NCBI GenBank assembly: GCA_027186245.1 | Contig: CP114481.1 | Span: 27,869,501-27,933,500, forward strand | DNA: 64,000 nucleotides | Source: Coriaria nepalensis | Taxonomy: Eukaryota; Streptophyta; Magnoliopsida; Cucurbitales; Coriariaceae | Direction: 5' to 3' | Shown here: positions 23,786-36,033 of the stretch, piece after piece | Layout of the letters: the number at the start of each line of letters is the position of its first letter | Numbering within the stretch: position 1 is the first letter of the stretch | Notes under the pieces: generated by a model | The model's database searches: none | What the model was told of the DNA's origin: nothing | What the model saw: only the letters and a program-made list of their open reading frames with translations | Made by a program: the position numbers and the translations under genes

Positions 23786-26734
23786 GCTTTTTGAAACACG
23801 ACATTCATGCATAACTTGCAATTGATCTACTGAAGGCAACTATGCATTTTTTTAGTCTGAAAGTCATATTATTGCATCTCTTTTACTCATTAAATCATTC
23901 TAAATCACTTCAGACGAAATTCGCCTTTTAAACATGACTTTCGTGCATAACTTGCAGTTGATCTATTGAGGACAACTATACATTTACTTAGCCTTAAAAT
24001 CATGTCATTGAGGCTCTTCTAGCCATTAAACCATTATAAATGAATTCGAACGAATTATATTTTTGTCCTTCAAACATGATTTTCTTACATAACCTGCAAT
24101 TAATCTATTGAATATAACAATGCATTATTTTAGCATTAAAAAGCTTATCTTTCAGTCTTTTGATATCATTAAATTGTTTGAAAGCACTTCGAACTAATTC
24201 TATTATTGCATTTAAAACACGACTTTCATGCATAACTTGCAATTGATCTACTGAAGCCAACTATGCATTTTTTTAGTGTTAAAGTCATATTATTGCATCT
24301 CTTTTACTCATTAAATCATTCTAAATCACTTCGGACGAAATTCACCTTCTAAACATTACTTTCGTGCATAACATGCAGTTGATCTATTGAAAGCAACTAT
24401 GCATTTACTTAGCCTTAAAATCATTTCATTGAGGCTCCTCTAGCCATTAAATCATTATAAATGAATTCGAACGAATCATATTTTTGCCCTTCAAACATGA
24501 TTTTCTTACATAACCTGCAATTAATCTATTGAATATAACAATGCATTATTTTAGCCTTAAAGAGCATATCTTTCAGTCTTTTGATATCATTAAATTATTT
24601 GAAAGCACTTCGAACTAATTCTATTATTGCTTTTTAAAACACGACTTTCATGCATAACTTGCAATTGGTCTACTGAGGGCAACTATGCATTTTTTTAGTC
24701 TTAAAGTCATATTATTGCATCTCATTTACTCATTAAATCATTCTAAATCACATCAGACGAAATTCGCCTTTTAAACATGACTTTCGTGCATAACTTGCAG
24801 TTGATCTATTGAAGGCAAATATACATTTACTTAGCCTTAAAATTATGTCATTGAGGCTCTTCTAGCCATTAAACCATTATAAATGAATTCGAACAAATTA
24901 TATTCTTGTCCTTCAAACATGATTTTCTTACATAACCTGTAATTAATCTATTGAATATAACAATGCATTATTTTAGCCTTAAAGAGCATATCTTTCAGTC
25001 TTTTGATATCATTAAATTGTTTGAAAGCACTTCGAACTAATTCTATTATTGCATTTAAAACACGACTTTCATGCATAACTTGCAATTGATCTACTGAAGG
25101 CAACTATGCATTTTTTTAGTGTTAAAGTCATATTATTGCATCTCTTTTACTCATTAAATCATTCTAAATCACTTCAGACGAAATTCGCCTTTTAAACATC
25201 ACTTTCGTGCATAACTTGCAGTTGATCTATTAAAAGCAACTATACATTTACTTAGCCTTAAAATCATGTCATTGAGGATCTTCTAGCCATTAAACCATTA
25301 TAAATGAATTCGAACGAATTATATTTTTGTCCTTCAAACATTATTTTCTTACATAACCTGCAATTAATCTTTTGAATATAACAATGCATTATTTTAGCCT
25401 TAAAGAGCATATCTTTCAGTCTTTTGATATCATTAAATTGTTTGAAAGCACTTCGAACTAATTCTATTATTGCATTTAAAACACGACTTTCATGCATAAC
25501 TTGCAATTGATCTACTGAAGGCAACTATGCATTTTTTTAGTGTTAAAGTCATATTATTGCATCTCTTTTACTCATTAAATCATTCTAAATCACATCAGAC
25601 GAAATTCGCCTTTTCAACATGCCTTTCGTGCATAACTTGCAGTTGATCTATTGAAGGCAACTATACATTTACTTAGCCTTAAAATCATGTCATTGAGGCT
25701 CTTCTAGCCATTAAATCATTATAAATGAATTTAAACGAATCATATTTTTTCCCTTCAAACATGATTTGCTTACATAACCTGCAATTAATCTATTGAATAC
25801 AAAAATCCATTATTTTAGCCTTAAAGAGCATATCAATCAGTCTTTTCAGATCATTAAATTGTTTGAAAGCACTTCGAACTAATTCTATTTTTACGTTTAA
25901 AACACTACTTTCTTGCATAACTTGCAATTGATCTACTGAAGGTAACTGTGCATTTTTTTAGTGTTAAAGTCATATTATTGCATCTCGTTTACTCATTAAA
26001 TCATTCTAAATCACTTGAGACGAAATTCGCCTTTTAAACATCACTTTCGTGCATAAGTTGCAGTTGATCTATTGAAGGCAACTATACATTTACTTAGACT
26101 TAAAATCATGTCACTGAGGCTCTTTTAGTCATTAAATCATTCTAAGAGAATTCGATCGAATTATATTTTTTCCCTTCAAACATGATTTTCTTACATAACT
26201 TGCAATTAATCCATCGAAGACAACAATGCATTATTTTAGGCTTAAAGAGCATATCATTCAGTCTTTTGATATCATTAAATTGTTTGAAAGCACTTCGAAC
26301 TAATTCTATTATTGCATTTAAAACACGACTTTCATGCATAACTTGCAATTGATCTACTGCAGGCAACTATGCATTTTTTTAGTGTTAAAGTCATATTATT
26401 GCATCTCTTTTACTCATTAAATCATTCTAAATCACTTCAGACGAAATTCGCCTTTTAAACATGACTTTCGTGCATAACTTGCAGTTGATCTATTGAAGGC
26501 AACTATACATTTACTTAGCCTTAAAATCATGTCATTGAGGCACTTCTAGCCATTAAACCATTATAAATGAATTCGAACGAATTATATTTTTGCCCTTCAA
26601 ACATGATTTTCTTACATAACCTGTAATTAATCTATTGAATATAACAATGCATTATTTTAGCCTTAAAGAGCATATCTTTCAGTCTTTCGATATCATTAAA
26701 TTGTTTGAAAGCACTTCGAACTAATTCTATTATT
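23786..26734. repeat. 7-unit higher-order block, copy 2 (2949 bp)
   Basis: Near-identical to 20837-23785. Differences noticed: 'ctactgagggcaac' for 'ctactgaaggcaac' in the second unit, 'gaggatcttc' for 'gaggctcttc' at 25277, 'attctattattgc' for 'attctataattgc', and 'ctgcaggc' for 'ctgtaggc'. A third copy begins at 26735 with the same 'gctttttgaaac' but leaves this order within about 70 bp. So the block was duplicated recently and the third copy was cut by a later exchange. Confidence 0.9.
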
Positions 26735-29473
26735 GCTTTTTGAAACACGACATTCATGCATAACTTGCAATTGATCTACTGAAGGCAACTATGCATTTTT
26801 TTAGTGTTAAAGTCATATTATTGCATCTCTTTTACTCATTAAATCATTCTAAATCACTTCAGACGAAATTCGCCTTTTAAACATGACTTTCGTGCATAAC
26901 TTGCAGTTGATCTATTGAAGGCAAATATACATTTACTTAGCCTTAAAATTATGTCATTGAGGCTCTTCTAGCCATTAAACCATTATAAATGAATTCGAAC
27001 GAATTATATTCTTGTCCTTCAAACATGATTTTCTTACATAACCTGTAATTAATCTATTGAATATAACAATGCATTATTTTAGCCTTAAAGAGCATATCTT
27101 TCAGTCTTTCGATATCATTAAATTGTTTGAAAGCACTTCGAACTAATTCTATTATTGCATTTAAAACACGACTTTCATGCATAACTTGCAATTGATCTAC
27201 TGAGGGCAACTATGCATTTTTTTAGTGTTAAAGTCATATTATTGCATCTCTTTTACTCATTAAATCATTCTAAATCACATCAGACGAAATTCGCCTTTTC
27301 AACATGACTTTCGTGCATAACTTGCAGTTGATCTATTGAAGGCAACTATACATTTACTTAGCCTTAAAATCATGTCATTGAGGCTCTTCTAGCCATTAAA
27401 TCATTATAAATGAATTTAAACGAATCATATTTTTGCCCTTCAAACATGATTTGCTTACATAACCTGCAATTAATCTATTGAATACAAAAATCCATTATTT
27501 TAGCCTTAAAGAGCATATCAATCAGTCTTTTCAGATCATTAAATTGTTTGAAAGCACTTCGAACTAATTCTATTTTTACGTTTAAAACACTACTTTCTGG
27601 CATAACATGCAATTGATCTACTGAAGGCGACTGTGCATTTTTTTAGTGTTAAAGTCATATTATTGCATCTCGTTTACTCATTAAATCATTCTAAATCACT
27701 TGAGACGAAATTCGCCTTTTAAACATCACTTTCGTGCATAAGTTGCAGTTGATCTATTGAAGGCAACTATACATTTACTTAGATTTAAAATCATGTCACT
27801 GAGGCTCTTTTAGTCATTAAATCATTATAAGAGAATTCGAACGAATTATATTTTTTCCCTTCAAACATGATTTTCTTACATAACTTGCAATTAATCTATC
27901 GAAGACAACAATGCATTATTTTAGGCTTAAAGAGCATATCATTCAGTCTTTTGATATCATTAAATTGTTTGAAAGCACTTAGAACTAATTCTATTATTGC
28001 ATTTAAAACACGACTTTCATGCATAACTTGCAATTGATCTACTGCAGGCAACTATGCATTTTTTTAGTGTTAAAGTCATATTATTGCATCTCTTTTACTC
28101 ATTAAATCATTCTAAATCACTTCAGACGAAATTCGCCTTTTAAACATGACTTTCGTGCATAACTTGCAGTTGATCTATTGAAGGCAAATATACATTTACT
28201 TAGCCTTAAAATTATGTCATTGAGGCTCTTCTAGCCATTAAACCATTATAAATGAATTCGAACGAATTATATTCTTGTCCTTCAAACATGATTTTCTTAC
28301 ATAACCTGTAATTAATCTATTGAATATAACAATGCATTATTTTAGCCTTAAAGAGCATATCATTCAGTCTTTCGATATCATTAAATTGTTTGAAAGCACT
28401 TCGAACTAATTCTATTATTGCATTTAAAACACGACTTTCATGCATAACTTGCAATTGATCTACTGAGGGCAACTATGCATTTTTTTAGTGTTAAAGTCAT
28501 ATTATTGCATCTCTTTTACTCATTAAATCATTCTAAATCACATCAGACGAAATCCGCCTTTTCAACATGACTTTCGTGCATAACTTGTAGTTGATCTATT
28601 GAAGGCAACTATACATTTAATTAGCCTTAAAATCATGTCATTGAGGCACTTCTAGTCATTAAATCATTATAAATGAATTCGAACGAATCATATTTTTGCC
28701 CTTCAAACATGATTTGCTTACATAACTTGCAATTAATCTATTGAATACAAAAATCCATTATTTTAGCCTTAAAGAGCATATCAATCAGTCTTTTCAGATC
28801 ATTAAATTGTTTGAAAGCACTTCGAACTAATTCTATTTTTACGTTTAAAACACTACTTTCTTGCATAACATGCAATTGATCTACTGAAGGCAACTGTGCA
28901 TTTTTTTAGTGTTAAAGTCATAATATTGCATCTCGTTTACTCATTAAATCATTCTAAATCACTTGAGACGAAATTCGCCTTTTAAACATCACTTTCGTGC
29001 ATAAGTTGCAGTTGATCTATTGAAGGCAACTATACATTTACTTAGACTTAAAATCATGTCACTGAGGCTCTTTTAGTCATTAAATCATTATAAGAGAATT
29101 CGAACGAATTATATTTTTTCCCTTCAAACATGATTTTCTTACATAACTTGCAATTAATCTATCGAAGACAACAATGCATTATTTTAGGCTTAAAGAGCAT
29201 ATCATTCAGTCTTTTGATATCATTAAATTGTTTGAAAGCACTTCGAACTAATTCTATTATTGCATTTAAAACACGACTTTCATGCATAACTTGCAATTGA
29301 TCTACTGAAGGCAACAATGCATTTTTTTAGTGTTAAAGTCATATTATTGCATCTCTTTTACTCATTAAATCATTCTAAATCACATCAGACGAAATTCGCC
29401 TTTAAAACATGACTTTCATGCATAACTTGCAGTTGATCTATTTAAGGCAACTATACATTTACTTACCCTTAAA
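26735..29473. repeat. Rearranged derivatives of the 7-unit block; two 3-unit (1263 bp) groups
   Basis: After a short third copy start, the units run 26948 ('aaattatgtc'), 27369 ('aaaaatcca'), 27790 ('atgtcactgagg'), then 28211 ('aaattatgtc'), 28632 ('aaaaatcca'), 29053 ('atgtcactgagg'). Each 1263-bp group keeps three of the seven diagnostic members in the same order. The first unit of each group joins the A subunit of one parental unit (as at 24842) to B+C of the next (as at 25263, with 'cacatcagacg' and 'ttttcaacatg'), which is a hybrid junction expected from unequal exchange. No gene is present. Confidence 0.8.
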
Positions 29474-30009
29474 ATCATGTCATTGAGGCTCTTCTAGCCA
29501 TTAAACCATCATAAATGAATTCGAACGAATTATATTTTTGTTCTTCAAACATGATTTTCTTACATAACTTGCAATTAATCTATTGAATATAACAATGCAT
29601 TATTTTAGCCTTAAAGAGCATATCTTTCAGTCTTTTGATATCGTTAAATTATTTGGAAGCACTTCGAACTAATTCTATTATTGCTTTTTAAAACACGACT
29701 TTCATGCATAACTTGCAATTGGACTACTGAAGGCAACTATGCATTTTTTTAGTCTGAAAGTCATATTATTGCATCTCTTTTACTAATTAAATCATTCTAA
29801 ATTACTTCAGACGAAATTCGCCTTTTAAACATGACTTTCGTGCATAACTTGCAGTTAATCTATTGAAGGCAACTATACATTTACTTAGCCTTAAAATCAT
29901 GTCATTGAGGCTCTTCTAGCCATTAAACCATTATAAATGAATTCGAACGAATTATATTCTTGTCCTTCAAACATGATTTTCTTACATAACCTGTAATTAA
30001 TCTATTGAA
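29474..30009. repeat. Transitional 421-bp units before the 8-unit block
   Basis: The unit at 29474 (422 bp) has 'ttgttcttcaaac', 'gctttttaaaac', 'ttggactactgaagg', 'tagtctgaaagtc' and 'ttttactaattaaatc'. The last three reappear in the unit at 32421, so the exchange history extends into this stretch. The next unit starts at 29896 and merges into the 8-unit block at about 30010. Satellite only. Confidence 0.7.
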
Positions 30010-32665
30010 TATAACAATGCATTATTTTAGCCTTAAAGAGCATATCTTTCAGTCTTTTGATATTGTTAAATTATTTGAAAGCACTTCGAACTAATTCTAT
30101 TATTGCTTTTTAAAACACGACTTTCATGCATAACTTGGAATTGGTCTACTGAAGGCAACTATGCATTTTTTTAGTCTTAAAGTCATATTATTGCATCTCA
30201 TTTACTCATTAAATCATTCTAAATCACATCAGACGAAATTCGCCTTTTAAACATGACTTTCGTGCATAACTTGCAGTTGATCTATTGAAGGCAAATATAC
30301 ATTTACTTAGCCTTAAAATTATGTCATTGCGGCTCTTCTAGCCATTAAACAATTATAAATGAATTCGAACGAATTATATTCTTGTCCTTCAAACATGATT
30401 TTCTTACATAACCTGTAATTAATCTATTGAATATAACAATGCATTATTTTAGCCTTAAAGAGCATATCTTTCAGTCTTTTGATATCATTAAATTGTTTGA
30501 AAGCACTTCGAACTAATTCTATTATTGCATTTAAAACACGACTTTCATGCATAACTTGCAATTGATCTACTCAGGGCAACTATGCATTTTTTTAGTGTTA
30601 AAGTCATATTATTGCATCTCTTTTACTCATTAAATCATTCTAAATCACATCAGACGAAATTCGCCTTTTCAACATGACTTTCGTGCATAACTTGCAGTTG
30701 ATCTATTGAAGGCAACTATACATTTACTTAGCCTTAAAATCATGTCATTGAGGCTCTTCTAGCTATTAAATCATTATAAATGAATTTAAACGAATCATAT
30801 TTTTGCCCTTCAAACATGATTTGCTTACATAACCTGCAATTAATCTATTGAATACAAAAATCAATTATTTTAGCCTTAAAGAGCATATCAATCAGTCTTT
30901 TCAGATCATTAAATTGTTTGAAAGCACTTCGAACTAATTCTATTTTTACGTTTAAAACACTACTTTCTTGCATAACATGCAATTGATCTACTGAAGGCAA
31001 CTGTGCATTTTTTTAGTGTTAAAGTCATAATATTGCATCTTGTTTACTCATTAAATCATTCTAAATCACTTGAGACGAAATTCGCCTTTTAAACATCACT
31101 TTCGTGCATAAGTTGCAGTTGATCTATTGAAGGCAACTATACATTTACTTAGACTTAAAATCATGTCACTGAGGCTCTTTTAGTCATTAAATCATTATAA
31201 GAGAATTCGAACGAATTATATTTTTTCCCTTCAAACATGATTTTCTTACATAACTTGCAATTAATCTATCGAAGACAACAATGCATTATTTTAGGCTTAA
31301 AGAGCATATCATTCAGTCTTTTGATATCATTAAATTGTTTGAAAGCACTTCGAACTAATTCTATTATTGCATTTAAAACACGACTTTCATGCATAACTTG
31401 CAATTGATCTACTGCAGGCAACTATGCATTTTTTTAGTGTTAAAGTCATATTATTGCATCTCTTTTACTCATTAAATCATTCTAAATCACTTCAGACGAA
31501 ATTCGCCTTTTAAACATGACTTTCGTGCATAACTTGCAGTTGATCTATTGAAGGCAACTATACATTTACTTAGCCTTAAAATCATGTCATTGAGGCACTT
31601 CTAGTCATTAAATCATTATAAATGAATTCGAACGAATCATATTTTTGCCCTTCAAACATGATTTGCTTACATAACATGCAATTAATCTATTGAATATAAC
31701 AATGTATTATTTTAGCCTTAAAGAGCATATCATTCAGTCTTTTCATATCATTAAATTGTTTGAAAGCACTTCGAACTAATTTTCTTATTGCATTTAAAAC
31801 ACGACTTTGATGCATAACTTGCAATTGATATACTGAAGGCAACTATGCATTTTTTAGTGTTAAAGTCATATTATTGCATCTCTTTTACTCGTGAAATCAT
31901 TCTAAATCACTTCAGACGAAATTCACCTTTTAAACATGACTTTCGTGCATAACTTGCAGTTGATCTATTGAAAGCAACTATGCATTTACTTAGGCTTAAA
32001 ATCATTTCAGTGAGGCTCTTCTAGCCATTAAATCATTATAAATGAATTCGAACGAATCATATTTTTGCCCTTCAAACATGATTTGCTTACATAACATGCA
32101 ATTAATCTATTGAATATAACAATGCATTATTTTAGCCTTAAAGAGCATATCTTTCAGTCATTTGATATCATTAAATTGTTTGAAAGCACTTCGAACTAAT
32201 TTTATTATTGCATTTAAAACACGACTTTGATGCATAACTTGCAATTGATATACTGAAGGCAACTATGCATTTTTTAGTGTTAAAGTCATATTATTGCATC
32301 TCTTTTACTCGTGAAATCATTCTAAATCACTTCAGACGAAATTCACCTTTTAAACATGACTTTCGTGCATAACTTGCAGTTGATCTATTGAAAGCAACTA
32401 TGCATTTACTTAGCCTTAAAATCATTTCTGTGAGGCTCTTCTAGCCATTAAATCATTATAAATGAATTCGAACGAATTATATTTTTGCCCTTCAAACATG
32501 ATTTTCTTACATAACCTGCAATTAATCTATTGAATATGACAATGCATTATTTTAGCCTTAGAGAGCATATCTTTCAGTCTTTTGATATCATTAAATTTTT
32601 TGAAAGCACTTCGAACTAATTCTATTATTGCTTTTTAAAACACGACTTTCATGCATAACTTGCAA
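30010..32665. repeat. 8-unit higher-order block, copy 1 (offset 3368 bp)
   Basis: About 2.65 kb that recurs at 33378-36033 at a constant offset of 3368 bp (8 x 421). Shared rare bases in order are 'attgcggctcttc' with 'aaacaattata' (30318), 'ctactcagggcaac', 'tagctattaaatc' with 'aaaaatcaatta' (30739), 'gcatcttgttta', 'atgtcactgagg' (31160), 'attttcttattgc' (31581), 'atttcagtgagg' (32001) and 'atttctgtgagg' with 'aatatgacaatg' (32421). Two of the units are 420 bp because of a six-T run in 'gcattttttagtg'. Confidence 0.9.
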
Positions 32666-33377
32666 TTGGACTACTGAAGGCAACTATGCATTTTTTTAGT
32701 CTGAAAGTCATGTTATTGCATCTCTTTTACTAATTAAATCATTCTAAATTACTTCAGACGAAATTCGCCTTTTAAACATGACTTTCGTGCATAACTTGCA
32801 GTTAATCTATTGAAGGCAACTATACATTTACTTAGCCTTAAAATCATGTCATTGAGGCTCTTCTAGCCATTAAACCATTATAAATGAATTCGAACGAATT
32901 ATATTTTTGTCCTTCAAACATGATTTTCTTACATAACCTGCAATTAATCTATTGAATATAACAATGCATTATTTTAGCCTTAAAGAGCATATCTTTCAGT
33001 CTTTTGATATCATTAAATTGTTTGAAAGCACTTCGAACTAATTCTATTATTGCATTTAAAACACGACTTTCATGCATAACTTGCAATTGATCTGCTGAAG
33101 GCAACAATGCATTTTTTTAGTGTTAAAGTCATATTATTGCATCTCTTTTACTCATTAAATCATTCTAAATCACTTCGGACGAAATTCACCTTTTAAACAT
33201 TACTTTCGTGCATAACATGCAGTAGATCTATTGAACGCAACTATGCATTTACTTAGCCTTAAAATCATGTCATTGAGGCTCCTCTAGCCATTAAATCATT
33301 ATAAATGAATTTGAACGAATCATATTTTTGCCCTTCAAACATGATTTTCTTACATAACCTGCAATTAATCTATTGAA
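32666..33377. repeat. 421-bp units between the two 8-unit copies
   Basis: This remainder of the 3368-bp period holds the B+C part of the unit at 32421, the unit at 32843 and the A subunit start of 33264. It contains 'ggactactgaagg', 'tagtctgaaagtcatg', 'gatctgctgaagg' and 'ggctcctctag'. The first two resemble the unit at 29474 and the last resembles the units at 21471 and 24420. It is ordinary satellite with no gene. Confidence 0.75.
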
Positions 33378-36033
33378 TATAACAATGCATTATTTTAGCC
33401 TTAAAGAGCATATCTTTCAGTCTTTTGATATCGTTAAATTATTTGAAAGCACTTCGAACTAATTCTATTATTGCTTTTTAAAACACGACTTTCATGCATA
33501 ACTTGCAATTGGTCTACTGAAGGCAACTATGCATTTTTTTAGTCTTAAAGTCATATTATTGCATCTCATTTACTCATTAAATCATTCTAAATCACATCAG
33601 ACGAAATTCGCCTTTTAAACATGACTTTCGTGCATAACTTGCAGTTGATCTATTGAAGGCAAATATACATTTACTTAGCCTTAAAATTATGTCATTGCGG
33701 CTCTTCTAGCCATTAAACAATTATAAATGAATTCGAACGAATTATATTCTTGTCCTTCAAACATGATTTTCTTACATAACCTGTAATTAATCTATTGAAT
33801 ATAACAATGCATTATTTTAGCCTTAAAGAGCATATCTTTCAGTCTTTTGATATCATTAAATTGTTTGAAAGCACTTCGAACTAATTCTATTATTGCATTT
33901 AAAACACGACTTTCATGCATAACTTGCAATTGATCTACTCAGGGCAACTATGCATTTTTTTAGTGTTAAAGTCATATTATTGCATCTCTTTTACTCATTA
34001 AATCATTCTAAATCACATCAGACGAAATTCGCCTTTTCAACATGACTTTCGTGCATAACTTGCAGTTGATCTATTGAAGGCAACTATACATTTACTTAGC
34101 CTTAAAATCATGTCATTGAGGCTCTTCTAGCTATTAAATCATTATAAATGAATTTAAACGAATCATATTTTTGCCCTTCAAACATGATTTGCTTACATAA
34201 CCTGCAATTAATCTATTGAATACAAAAATCAATTATTTTAGCCTTAAAGAGCATATCAATCAGTCTTTTCAGATCATTAAATTGTTTGAAAGCACTTCGA
34301 ACTAATTCTATTTTTACGTTTAAAACACTACTTTCTTGCATAACATGCAATTGATCTACTGAAGGCAACTGTGCATTTTTTTAGTGTTAAAGTCATAATA
34401 TTGCATCTTGTTTACTCATTAAATCATTCTAAATCACTTGAGACGAAATTCGCCTTTTAAACATCACTTTCGTGCATAAGTTGCAGTTGATCTATTGAAG
34501 GCAACTATACATTTACTTAGACTTAAAATCATGTCACTGAGGCTCTTTTAGTCATTAAATCATTATAAGAGAATTCGAACGAATTATATTTTTTCCCTTC
34601 AAACATGATTTTCTTACATAACTTGCAATTAATCTATTGAAGACAACAATGCATTATTTTAGGCTTAAAGAGCATATCATTCAGTCTTTTGATATCATTA
34701 AATTGTTTGAAAGCACTTCGAACTAATTCTATTATTGCATTTCAAACACGACTTTCATGCATAACTTGCAATTGATCTACTGCAGGCAACTATGCATTTT
34801 TTTAGTGTTAAAGTCATATTATTGCATCTCTTTTACTCATTAAATCATTCTAAATCACTTCAGACGAAATTCGCCTTTTAAACATGACTTTCGTGCATAA
34901 CTTGCAGTTGATCTATTGAAGGCAACTATACATTTACTTAGCCTTAAAATCATGTCATTGAGGCACTTCTAGTCATTAAATCATTATAAATGAATTCGAA
35001 CGAATCATATTTTTGCCCTTCAAACATGATTTGCTTACATAACATGCAATTAATCTATTGAATATAACAATGTATTATTTTAGCCTTAAAGAGCATATCA
35101 TTCAGTCTTTTCATATCATTAAATTGTTTGAAAGCACTTCGAACTAATTTTCTTATTGCATTTAAAACACGACTTTGATGCATAACTTGCAATTGATATA
35201 CTGAAGGCAACTATGCATTTTTTAGTGTTAAAGTCATATTATTGCATCTCTTTTACTCGTGAAATCATTCTAAATCACTTCAGACGAAATTCACCTTTTA
35301 AACATGACTTTCGTGCATAACTTGCAGTTGATCTATTGAAAGCAACTATGCATTTACTTAGGCTTAAAATCATTTCAGTGAGGCTCTTCTAGCCATTAAA
35401 TCATTATAAATGAATTCGAACGAATCATATTTTTGCCCTTCAAACATGATTTGCTTACATAACATGCAATTAATCTATTGAATATAACAATGCATTATTT
35501 TAGCCTTAAAGAGCATATCTTTCAGTCATTTGATATCATTAAATTGTTTGAAAGCACTTCGAACTAATTTTATTATTGCATTTAAAACACGACTTTGATG
35601 CATAACTTGCAATTGATATACTGAAGGCAACTATGCATTTTTTAGTGTTAAAGTCATATTATTGCATCTCTTTTACTCGTGAAATCATTCTAAATCACTT
35701 CAGACGAAATTCACCTTTTAAACATGACTTTCGTGCATAACTTGCAGTTGATCTATTGAAAGCAACTATGCATTTACTTAGCCTTAAAATCATTTCTGTG
35801 AGGCTCTTCTAGCCATTAAATCATTATAAATGAATTCGAACGAATTATATTTTTGCCCTTCAAACATGATTTTCTTACATAACCTGCAATTAATCTATTG
35901 AATATGACAATGCATTATTTTAGCCTTAGAGAGCATATCTTTCAGTCTTTTGATATCATTAAATTTTTTGAAAGCACTTCGAACTAATTCTATTATTGCT
36001 TTTTAAAACACGACTTTCATGCATAACTTGCAA
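33378..36033. repeat. 8-unit higher-order block, copy 2
   Basis: Repeats 30010-32665 in the same order with few differences. Noted differences: 'gatatcgtt' for 'gatattgtt', 'cttgcaattgg' for 'cttggaattgg', 'ctattgaag' for 'ctatcgaag' near 34637, and 'gcatttcaaac' for 'gcatttaaaac' near 34738. Matching stops in subunit B of the unit at 35789, where this copy has 'ttggtctac' then 'tagtgttaaag' while copy 1 has 'ttggactac' then 'tagtctgaaag'. Confidence 0.9.
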
